From Elysia marginata (taxonomy: Eukaryota; Mollusca; Gastropoda; Plakobranchidae): a stretch of 21,616 nt of DNA. Position 1 is the first letter of the stretch, and each line of letters opens with the position of its first letter. The notes under the pieces are model-generated. The model had not been told where the DNA came from and ran no database searches. It worked only from the letters and a program-made list of their open reading frames with translations. Where the stretch lies: contig BMAT01010709.1 of assembly GCA_019649035.1 (NCBI GenBank), positions 170,441 to 192,056 on the forward strand. The letters are read 5' to 3'. The translations under genes were made by a program, and so were the position numbers. This document shows positions 1-11,100 of the stretch, one piece after another.

Positions 1-1267
1 AATTACCAATTTTGCCACATCTTTCTCTAACAGTCACAGCCTGAGTATGATTATATTTCGCATTAAATCTTATTATGTAACTGTTCAGCTAACGCAGTGA
101 CGTGAAGTACATGTAATTGTAATTTAATGCTACATATTATAGATCCAGCTTAATCACAAGGGGAATGGTAATTTGACTTGCCAAGATAACTGATCTTAGG
201 TTTTACAAAACATGATACATTTGGAGGGTCACAAAACAATATAAAATTCATTAATGTACCATGTTTTTCAGTCCGTGTATACCTATTTACCGTCATAGTT
301 TAAGTCTCATCCCTTAGTTAGGCTGTGTCTCTTCATAATATTATACTTGAGCATTCTCAACAATACAAGATACCTGATTAGATATTACTTGTAATACATA
401 GAACATTCTCTCAAAATGGTTAATGCGAGAGCAAAATAAAATCATCGTTTTTGGGCATTGTTTTGGAGAAAAGGCCTGTATAGGGAATGAGATTAGCGGT
501 AAAACAAGAGTAACGTCCCTTTTCTAGAAGACAACACCCCAAAATTTCATAGTGGTTATTGTAATCTAGACCTAGATTGTAGGGTCTTATATTGGTAAGT
601 TTTTTACGTTTATAAACGATTTGACATTTTTCTTCAAAATAAATCTGTCGTATTAATTTTAAAAGATTGTATTCATAAGACAGTGGAGAGACACCAGGTA
701 AGTTCCGCTACTGTTGTTGAAATCTCATTCCCTATTGGACCAGATTAAAAACAATGGCTGATCCATGCTGTGCACAGTCCTGTTCCTTACCAATTTCATC
801 CATCTATAGAATTGTAATCACATGCCACCTGATCTTTCTCCCCCTTTACATGTTATGTTCTGTTTCATTTTTAAAAACATGCTAAAAATTAACCATGCGT
901 GTGGTCGTGTTTTTGCTGAACAGAATATGGCTACTATAGCTGTTTGTTTTTTTCCCTTTGTTTTTTTTGTTTTTTTTTTTTTTGGGGGGGGGAGTTTGTT
1001 TTAATTATTTAGTTTCTTTCCCAATTCTAACATCTAAGTGGAGGCTTTTGTAGACTCAACAATTGTAACTTGTATTTGCCCTCTTGTTTAGAATTTCAAT
1101 ATATGGTAAAAAAAAAATAAGAAAACTGGCTAATCAACTTTGCGTCCACAATGTTTTTTTTTTCTCTCCCAGTTGTGAATAGAAATCGTTTAAGTTGACA
1201 TAAGACAAGTCATGCACATCTGCACAGCCTATTAAAGTCTTCCTTTTTTTCTTTTTTATCCATGCAG
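1..1267 (+). other. Intron (3' portion) upstream of the first visible exon
   Basis: AT-rich sequence with no MED13-like peptide in any frame. The expected upstream residues, the N-terminal domain ending in a hydrophobic stretch before ILAPYGL, are absent, so this is read as the 3' part of an intron. It ends with a T-rich tract and a CAG acceptor at 1265-1267. It contains a T14 run at 970-983 directly followed by a G9 run at 984-992. The only open frame of note (822-1004) is built largely from this T/G tract and is not credible as a protein. No promoter can be called. Confidence 0.75.
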
Positions 1268-2132
1268 TCATTTTGGCACCATATGGCCTTAGTGGGATGC
1301 TAACTGGTGTCACCTACCCTGACAATGAACACATATCATCAGGAGCCAAGATGTTTGAGGATTGGGCCGGCTACTATCCGGTTAAAGACTCTTCAGGGGG
1401 TGCATCAGCAAGCGGAGTCAACTTTGGTGATGGTGCTGGTGGTATTGGTAGAGAGGAGTGTAGCAGTGGTTTCTATGGCAACTCTGGGCAAGCTGGTGGT
1501 GGCAGTGGGGGCTTTATTGGTGGCACCACAGGCAAAGTGCCCAACATGGTGGAGGTGGTTGTGGGAGGCACTCGCATGGCTTACCCATCATGCTATGTGT
1601 TGGTGTGCGAGGGGGATGAGCTCCCTGGTGGCGGGAGTGTTGTGCAGCCTCTGCATCAGCAGCAGCAGCAGCCCTCCCAGCAGCATCCTCACCCTACAGG
1701 TGGTCAGCATCTGCTGCCAGGCTTACTACAGCAGCAACAACACCATGGTACCTCGCACCTCCAGCTTCAGGTGGGTGCAGCAGGTGCAGGGGGTGGCCGC
1801 CTTATAGGGAGGTCAGTATCCCAGCTGTCACCCCCACCATCACCAATGGACTCAACTTCCCTTCTTATGGATACTGGTCAATCCCATTTACCTCAGACTG
1901 GCTCCCATCAGCAGCATCCAAGCCAACCGCATAACCTTGGTTTAAAACTAGTTGGCCTACCAGGCTCCTTGCTGGGTGGTGGTGGCGGTGGTGGACCTTT
2001 GGGTATTAGCACCCCTGCCATTGCTTCAGACAGCATGCCTTTTATCAGTAGCTCCAAAGCAGAGGTTCTGGGTTACCAGCTGGCAGAGAAAGTGCGACAG
2101 GATGCTTGCCTCAATACATCCCCTTGTAAAAG
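1268..2132 (+). CDS. MED13: MED13 exon a: end of N-terminal domain, Gln/Gly-rich linker, degron motif
   Basis: The exon enters in phase 1: a G from the previous exon plus TC gives Val. It starts [14 protein letters not shown], matching human [33 protein letters not shown] (~residues 96-114) matches human VEVLVAGVRMIYPACFVLV, near the end of the conserved N-terminal domain. A low-complexity linker follows, with five consecutive Gln (1657-1671), LLQQQQHH (1723-1746) and seven consecutive Gly (1975-1995, mixed codons). SPPPSP (1828-1845) lies where human MED13 carries its Fbw7 degron. The exon ends [14 protein letters not shown]..., like human KLANHVVDRVWQE. Donor AG|GTAGGT splits an Arg codon. 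Gly-rich insertions before the VEVVV motif are lineage-specific. Confidence 0.95.
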
Positions 2133-5100
2133 GTAGGTTGCTTCGTTTTCATCTGTTTGTCAATGTTCAGGTTAGCTTTACATTTTGTACCAGTGAAGAT
2201 TTTTTTTTCTTCGGAAAAATAAAGAATTTTTTTAGTGAGGTGCTAAAAAATAGTATTTTGGGTTTTAAGCTTAGCAAGGATATGCATAGTAATTTGATCA
2301 GAGACACTATATCAATATTCCTGTTGTATGTAAAAAGTTTTTTTAATAATCTATTGAAATGAGGGAAACTATTTGAACATCTTGTGTCAATTATGTTAAT
2401 TTTCATAATGTTAGGCGCAAATTGCAATGCTCAGTTCATTGCCCTTTTTTTTTTAGAAAAACCATTTGGCATCCCTTTTGATAAAGGGAATAAGGAAGGA
2501 AGCATTTGGTTTTGTAGAACAAGTCTGTTTATGTGCCTGCAAAGCTGTTATTAATGTGACATTGTTTATGCCCAATCAAAGTTCTTTGTAAAATTTTGAA
2601 GGTTTACAACATGTGTTTGTTGGCCACTCTTCTTCTTGTCTCTTTGTATTGATGTCAGCTGCCTTAAATGCATTTAAATTTTCATGAGAACAGTGTCCTA
2701 TCAGTTTTATTATAGATGTGGCTTATTTAAGCTAAAAGTTGGTTAGAATCAATTAATTGATAACAAGCACAAGCCTGTGACAAGGTCATTTATGGTTTTG
2801 GGAGGGGTGTCATGTCAGAATTTGGGGCTAAATATAAAATTTTTTCAGGATACAACACATAGTGTCCAAATCTCATTATGTAGTAAGCTGTTCTCTGACA
2901 TGGCTGACTGTCATAGCCTTACATGCACTTGAATGTCCCTCTCTGTGACATTTGATGGTGAAAGTTTTGGATTTTTTCATTAGATGGTCAAATACCTTAA
3001 CTGTTTAGGGGTTGTGTGTGCAACATCACAATCACAACATTAAGTTAAAAGCCATGTAGCCCTGAAACCAAAAATTTGAAAGGTTTTTTTTATGTTTATC
3101 ATGATTTAAAAAACTGATGTGCTGTTCAAAGATGTTTTATTTTTATTCATTTGTTTAAACAGGTCAAAAGTAATCATGGTAAATGAAAACTCTATTTATA
3201 AATTAACTTGGTGTAGCTTATTTTTATACTAAGAATATATTACAGAAAAACTTGGTAAAGTGAACTCTTTGTAGCCATGGATAATGCCTCAAGTTTGTAG
3301 ATATTTCCAGAACCCAAAAGGTTGAAAGAGCAAAGTAAAGGGATAAAATATTGTATGTTTTGTTTGCCTTTATTCTCTGTAGATTACAAGAAGTAGTCAG
3401 CAATGATGACCAGGCATCATCTCAACAAACTCAGCAGCAAACTCAGCCTGCCCCTGTCGGGGTTTGGAATTTCACTGATCCAGCTGGCAAAGTTAATTGC
3501 AACTGTGTCAGGTACAAGAATTTTTTTCTCTCTCTCTAACCCCACTTAAGTGATGGATAAAAAGTCATGTCTTTGAATTTTAACTGTGACGCAAATATCA
3601 AGGGGTTAGATAAGCCTTAAAAGTACATTATTATTTTTTTTTTTAGGTTCGTTTAAACATGAAGTTGGTAAAAAAAGAAACTGTTATATTTTTTTTTTCT
3701 TTGTGAAGTCTTGTTAACAAAATCTTTATTTGGTTCATATCCTATATCAGATTTCTTAACAACTTACAAATTTTATTTCTAAACAACTTACAAATTTTAT
3801 TTCTTAACAACTTACAAATTTTTTTCAGGCACAGGAAGAAGCTTCAGGGGAAGGTCCTGGCTGGCAAGCATGGTAAAAGTGACAAGGTTGATAAGTCTGA
3901 CCGCCGGCTGGGCCGCAACTCTGTGCCATTTCATCGGCGCAGCCCTCAGATGGATGACCTCCTGCAGTATGATGTAGACCGCATGATGACGCAGTCCTCA
4001 TCTCATCAACTACAGCAGCAAACTTCAAATCCTGCCTTTTGCCCCACAGGTAATGTGACAACCTCCACTGCTGCAACTGTATCTTCCCAAGGAGGTGGGA
4101 GAAGTAACACTCCTATTATGTCAGGAGGTGGTGGGGATGTTCCTACTATGGATACTCCAAGTTCAGCACCTTCTCCCCTTGATGAACCATCTGCCCAGCA
4201 ACCTAATAATAACTCATCTAGCATGGATCCCACCATGCCTACATTGAGCCCGCACCCGCCCAGTAAATTTTGTTCTGACATAAGCACTGGCAAAGGGACT
4301 GGGCCTGGCGGGAGTGCAGCAGCAACTACAACAGCATCCACCGGTGATACAAACCAATCATCCTCCACACCTGGCACGACAACATGCGGTGTTAACAATG
4401 TCAGCGCTAGTGGCGTAGTTGGCAGCATAAATGTGACTATGAATGGCAGCAGTAACGGGAATGGGAGTGTTGCGACCACTATGGTGGCAGGAGGTGGAGG
4501 CAGCAGTAACACCACCACCACTGCTACGCCATTGACAGGTGCCAACTCCTTGGCAGTGCCAGGGATGGCAAATAACATTCTCTCAAACAACAACATAACC
4601 ACTTCCACCACTACCTCCACCATCACCAATGTAAATAATTCAAGCAACGGAACTCTGAACGGCCAGGTGGACATTGCCATCAAAACCGAGGATCCAGCTT
4701 TAATGTCATCGCATGGGGCGGCAGGCTGTAAAAGCGCAGTGCCTGGCGCTGCCATTCTCCCTCCCCCTGCCGTCCCGGGTCATGTGGGTATGTGTGAGTC
4801 CCCACAGTTTTCCTGGCGGTCGGTCACCTCAAAGACAGAAAGTATCAGCCACTGGGTGAACTCGCACCAACAGCGGCACCACTTACTGTCAGACAGGCAG
4901 CACCAGCAGGCGGACGCAAGGCTGTTTGATACCAACCTCAAACGACCCAGCCTCCCTACCAAGGGCTCAGACAGTGATTCAGAGCAAGGCATGGATGCAC
5001 TCTATGATTTTGATTCTCTGAATGATTGGTAAGACTTAAAAAAAATTTTTTTTCTCTACGTAAAAGTATTTGATGCAAATAAAATCATGTAAATTCCATT

Positions 5101-8100
5101 TGAATGCACAAAATTAGTCCATTTTCATGAGTTGCAAATCATGAACCAATTTTTGTTGTATGCCAAAAGTGTGATATATTCAGATTAATAAAGAGGCTGA
5201 AGACTAAAAGAAAAACATTTTAATGTGTGGCAGTCCTTAAATGGAAAGTTTTTTTGTTTTTTCAAGAATTAACGCCTAGGGAAATTATGATGCAAAAAAT
5301 TTATATGGAAAGCTCCAAGGGTTAATAACAAGAGACTTTTCTATAAATGACTTTAATCTGCTCAAAAATTGGAACACAGTCTTTAATACCAAAGAAGGTG
5401 TAGATGTATGTAGGAGAGAAAGAAGGTTAAAAAGGCTCTTTTACCAGATTTAATGAAGTGTCAGTAAATAATGGTAAATAAAGAAGAAAAGAATTTTCCC
5501 AATATTGATCTCATCTAAAAACATTTAGACCAATGGAATGATAATGTTTATCAATGTTTGCCTTAGATCTTACACTCATAGAGGAAGGCAGTCTTAACAA
5601 ATGGGTTCTGGATTTTAAAAAAGAGCAAAATGTATTCAGTGCAATTCTGATGATTAAATGGAAATAATTTACCTTTTTATTGATCTTTTGATGTTATCTT
5701 TCCTACAGGATAAGCTTGCCTTTGAAAAGGGGCCGTTTTGAGTCCCTTGGTGACACTCTATCAGGAGATCTCATTGTTGCATCATCCAGCTTTCCATCAA
5801 TTTCTCGCTCCTCCATATCGCCTTTACCCGATGACCCGGATCCTTACGAGTTTTCAGAAGAAGCATCTAAAGATCCCAAGACTTTGACAACACGATCAAG
5901 ACCCAGCAGAGATGATATGTCCAGACCCTCGCCCTTGGGGAAAATGGTATGACACAAATTTTTTTTAAGTAAATGTGATATGTTCGTGTCTTGGGTGAAT
6001 AAGCCCTATGTTTCAATCTTCACCTTGAGGGACTTTAATGTTTTAAGCAGGACATCTTCGTATGCTTTCAAATACAAAAAATTTCATAGATATAAATATC
6101 AAACTTTGTGGAAAGATGTTAAGACTTTATTCAAAATATATAGAAAAAGAATTAAAGTAGACCTGGAAATGGCATTTTCAGGGGGGAAAAAAGTAAATCC
6201 CCACTTTGCTCCACTTGATAATAGAAATTGTTTGATGCATCTGACAAGACTTGGTGTTTTTGTGTAATGTATTTTTTCAAAGTTTTCTCTGATGTTCTTT
6301 GCCTGACAGAATGTGTGATTAAATGCGAATGGTTCTATGTAATACTAAGTTCTAAAAAAGACAAAATAATTAATTTAGTTTTGTAAGGCAGTGTCATTTA
6401 AGGTTTGACCCAAAAATTGATGGCCCATTCACAATAAAAGGGGTAAACTGTAGATATTATAGCTGTTTTCGAATGCATGACATGACATTAGAAACATGCA
6501 GATGCAACCATTGAAAATATTTATATGTATTTACATAATTGTTACATTGCATATTTTAAATGAACATGTAAATTTTTTTTTTGTCTAATTAGGATGATGA
6601 TTCTCGGCCCTCATCTCGACAAGGTAACACAGACCTTAATATAAAGGAGGAGGTTGGCAATGGTGAGAGACATTCTTGATTATTATAATTATTTCTCTAA
6701 AGAAAAGCGTTACTGCATTTTAGCTTTTTGGAATAAGCAGTCTACATCATGGATTTTCATTTTGAAGTTGGTTTTTTTTTCCTCAGAGTTGTCAGTTTTG
6801 TTTGTTGTGGTTTTATTATTTCTTTTTTTTTTTTGTTTTTTGTTTTTTAATGATTGCACTGATAGCTTTATTTATGATCATATGATTTAGAAAAGTGCAG
6901 GATTCTGGACTTGTAGGTCAATACCTATACCCTTGGAAGCAAAAATTTTAGAACCATATTGTTTTTATGTCCAGCTTTCTTATACATATTGATTGATACA
7001 TATGATTTTATAATTTGTGTTGATCTTAGTTCAACAAAACATTTGACATTCTAAGATACTGCAAAATTTATGTTGATTTTTTTTGTATGCACATTGTTTT
7101 GCTTATGATATCATTTGCTACTGAAGAAATTGCCATGCATAACCAAGAAGTTTTGATTTTTGCTTTTTTTTTCGACAACATGGTTTAATTATAAGCTATT
7201 TGTTTGTTTCATGGTTTTCTATTTGCGTTTCTATGTTGTCTAGACTTGGGTCAACTTGCTTCACCTCTGACTCCAGGAGGGAGTCTCACCCGAGAGAGGG
7301 ACATTCGAGTCATGGGGACCCTTCATGATCTGCACCAGATCTTCCAATCTGACTCCTCGTCTGATGACGATGAGGATGATGCTGGTGTAAGTAGTGCACA
7401 GCAAGATTTTGATTGTTTTTCTTCATGAAGAGAAAGTTACGGTCTGGTTTATCATGAGTTTTCTTGTTGATTGACCATAAGTTATGGTCGTTTTAATAAA
7501 CGATGACACAAGTTTGTTTTTCAAGTGAAGTGTATTAGGTCTTCAAAAATGATTTCTGACTGGTTCAAAGTTAAAATTTTTTCATGGTATTTATATTTGG
7601 AACTACCAAAATTTAAGCTACCAAATGTTAGAGGTTTCTCAAAGCTCGCAATTCTTTGAAAAGATGGGATGATTTTCCTCCAAATATAAATTCTTTTAGT
7701 TGACTTAGGTTCACGAAAGTTAATTCATTAGAAATTGCACAAATTAGTCATTTACGTTTCTTATTTTTTCTTACCAGCAATCATTATAATAACCATAACT
7801 TTGCTGCATTGAAAATAGGTGCTTGAATTTCAACTGACAGCATTTTTTTCCTTTATTACATATAGGCTGTAGACTCGGGTCATGGGAGTAAATCAACAGA
7901 TGACTTGAGAAATTCAAGGATTGCCAATGGAGGCTTAGGTATCATTCGTAAGTACCAATACATTTTCTAGAAGCAAGTCTTTTTTTTAATGTTTTTCAAG
8001 AGCAGATAGTCAATTGTTTGCAAGTATTAATTATTTTATTTTTTTATTAAAATATTTTTGGTCATGACTGTTTAAACAGATCTGTCCAGAAAGAGCATTA

Positions 8101-11100
8101 TTATGATTAAAGAAAATACAAGTGTATAGGGGTTCCACAAAATGAGTGTACATGAAGAATTTTGTGGCATAATGTTGTATACATCATTTGAAAGGCATTT
8201 GAAAGCTCTCTAAGACAATGGAGAGAAAAAATTTAGAGGGTATCTTAGGTCCTGAGTAATTGGACTCAAAACACAAGAACCAGTTGGTCTGATTTTTTTT
8301 TGAAAATGGAGAAAATTGGACATAAAGTTATCATATTCTATGAGTCACAATGGCATTACTGTCTTCTAACAACTTTTTTAAAAAAAACGTGTTTAGCCTT
8401 CTTTTTTTTTATCGTTTCATTATTGGGAATGATGAACAAGATCAAACTTTAAAATTATGCCCAAAAATATTTTTGAGTAAAGTAAAGATTTGACCCACTG
8501 CCAAAAATGCCTGTTTTATTGAATTCGCCATCATCGCATATAGACTCACTTTGTAGCAGTGCTACACAAAATCATTTAAAGTCATACCAATGGGTCGTAC
8601 CTTTTCCAAAATATAATAAGAAAGCTGCTTCAGAGGTATTAGTTTTTGCGTAGTGCTCTAATTGGCAATGAACAATGTATTCATACAGCCATTTTGCTTA
8701 TCATTTTTCACTTCCTCACAGCTCCTCTGGACCTTGGGCGCATGTACCCTACCCCACCTTCTCACGAAACCAACAAGTCGCACTCACCAGAGACCATGAC
8801 AGATGTAACAACTGAGGGGATCCTCACGAGTGCTGCTGGAACAGGTGCTGGTTTCCACAACACTGTAGAGAGCCTTCCTCCTCCAGCTGTGGAGCCCATA
8901 TCCAGTGTTAAAGTAAGTCATAGCAAACTTTTTAGGGGTTTTTTTTTTTTGTCATGGTTTGTTTACCCGTTTGTTTTTTTTTTGTTTTAGATGTCTTAAC
9001 TATTCTGAAAGCGTGCAGCAATTCTGGCAAAACAGTGTATTGGTATGCATGGTTTGAAATTTTCCAAAAAAAAACTGTCTTTTTTTTTCTTAGACATAAA
9101 TAATCCTGAAAGTATATGTATCTTCTTCACCTGTTTAGCTATAAGCTAAAAAAATCAATTTTCTTGTCGCCTTTTTCTTTTATTTGGGAGGGGGGGGGGG
9201 CATGTTTTTATTGGGAGATACTTAAACAACTGTTTTGATTAAAATTTTTCATATATAACAAGGCAAACATTATTAAATACTTACTTTCACCTTTTTCTTC
9301 TAGTGTGATGTTTTTATCCCACCCATGGTTACTGAGACTGTTGGTGCTGCCAAATACTCAACAGTGGACCTACCTAGCGGTCGGTCTTCTCCTCTTCCTG
9401 CCCTGCCAGAATACAAACCCAACTGGAGCTTTATGATGCCTCCTATGGATGCACAGCAAGCCCAGAGAGGGTAAGAGTCGTATATCTAGTTTTTTTATTT
9501 TAAGTTCTGTTATAAATGCCTCTGCTCACATTGCGGTTGAAGATCTATTTATTTTGTTATTTTTCTCAGTTTAGGTCAACTTGGAATTCTTCTTTTCTCT
9601 TTTTCTTTTATATTTCATTCCAGTTGTTTGCTTTAAAATTTGTTGTATTGTTTTAAACAACAGAAATTTAATATTGAATCAATTGGAGTAGGTTTAGCAT
9701 CAGTAAAAGAGGAACCTGCACTGTACCAGGGTAGAAACCTGCCCATTTTTTTAATTCACTTCAAACTAATGTGAGTTTTATCTTTAACTCCAGACACTAC
9801 GTAAACCTGCCGAGTGTTGAGAATATTTCTTCAATACGCACGCAAGGCTCAGGCATTGATGCCAGCCCGGCCATCCCCTACAGCAACAGCCAGCAGAGAA
9901 CTCCACTCAGCTATGAGCTTACGTCGCCAGCCTCAAATTCATCTTCATATCTCAACAAGACTAATTACTCTATTGACAATCATGGCACCAACAGTCAGTT
10001 GCCAGAGGTAAGTAGGAGAATAGGAGCTGTAGCAATTCACCTTAGCTGAATTTCCGGTGGTCATTGAAGATTACAGATAAATTAAGAAGTTACAGGATTG
10101 ATTTTTTGTGTGTGGTTGCTGCTAAGACACACCTAATAAAAATAAAGTTGGTATTTGTAATCTATTTTGAAATGTGTTATTTAACAAAGGGGAAGGTGTC
10201 CATGAAATTATGTTTATCCTGTTTTAATGTGAAACTAATGAGATAACCCTTGACCAAAATTGCACAAAATCATGGGGTTAATTTTTTCCTCTAAGTATTT
10301 AAGTGGCTCTCTTTGATAAGGTATCTTGGCTCAATCAAAGAGGTTGAAATATGTTTTGATGTACATCCAGTGTTATTCAAGCATTGAAAATAAACTTTTT
10401 TCTCTTTAAGAGTGAATAGATTTTGTGTGATGAATGAAAAGCCTGTCCTGGGATTAGGACTAAGGAACTGGTTAGTATAGACAGCTTTAATATAGAAATT
10501 CAGTAATGAAGCTGTAAAGTTTGGAAGCCAGCAATGACATTTTGGCCTGAATACATACTGATTTTGATCTACCATGATTAAGGCAATTTTTTCAACTTTT
10601 TAGCTTCTTTACATAAATGTTTCATTTCATAAATTTAATTTTTTTTTTCTTTCTTTTTCATCAGGCCAACAGTTTATTACTGAATGTTCTGTTGTCAGAC
10701 TCAATATTGAATTTGTACAGAGATCACAATTTTGACAGCTGCACCATCTGTGTTTGCAATGCAGACATCAATGGTAAGTTTTTGTTGATCTGTTTTTTAC
10801 TCTCTTCATTTAGCATGAAAAATTTGTAAAACTAACAGTTGAAAGATAGCCATCCTGGTTCTTGTTTAATGTCAAGTTCAATACATCTCCTGGAAAAGAC
10901 GGAAAGCTGTTTTTTTATTTTTTTTTACTGCTTTTGGTGTAACCATGAGTATTTGCAATAATTGATTGGTACATTGGCCTGTGTTCCTGTTTGCTGTTCA
11001 GTTTTAAGCATCTCATGGGTTACTTGCAAATGATTTCACTGCCCTTTTCACTTTTTTTTAAATGTAAAAAGAAATAAACTGAAATAAAACGAACATAAAA

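Noticed and set aside
822-1004. 60-codon frame upstream of exon a
   Set aside because: It ends in a Phe/Val/Gly run made from the T and G homopolymers and is not a protein.
1307-1807. 166-codon + strand frame overlapping exon a
   Set aside because: It is out of frame with the MED13-matching reading and lacks any family motif; a product of GC-rich repeat codons.
4006-4755. 249-codon open frame on the - strand
   Set aside because: It is the shadow of exon c. The Thr/Ser/Gly-rich codons of the sense strand leave the antisense frame open, and the peptide is just hydrophobic Val/Leu runs.
5980-6267. 95-codon open frame inside the intron after exon d
   Set aside because: No likeness to MED13, no splice phase that joins it, and AT-rich codon use. 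Taken as chance, though it is the longest purely intronic frame.
8428-8435. ATGATGA resembling a C box of a C/D snoRNA
   Set aside because: No CTGA D box at suitable distance and no terminal stem. The similar ATGATGA near 15390 also lacks a proper D box layout.
9664-9730. Possible extra exon with [11 protein letters not shown] between exons i and j
   Set aside because: The reading looks coding-like and carries a VKEE motif. But it needs phase 0 or 1 in and phase 1 out, while the neighbours need phase 2 on both sides; the phase-fitting reading gives an unrelated peptide. Transcript data could reopen it.
10291-10575. 94-codon - strand frame in the intron after exon j
   Set aside because: No recognisable motif, low-complexity AT-rich DNA, and no partner exons on that strand.
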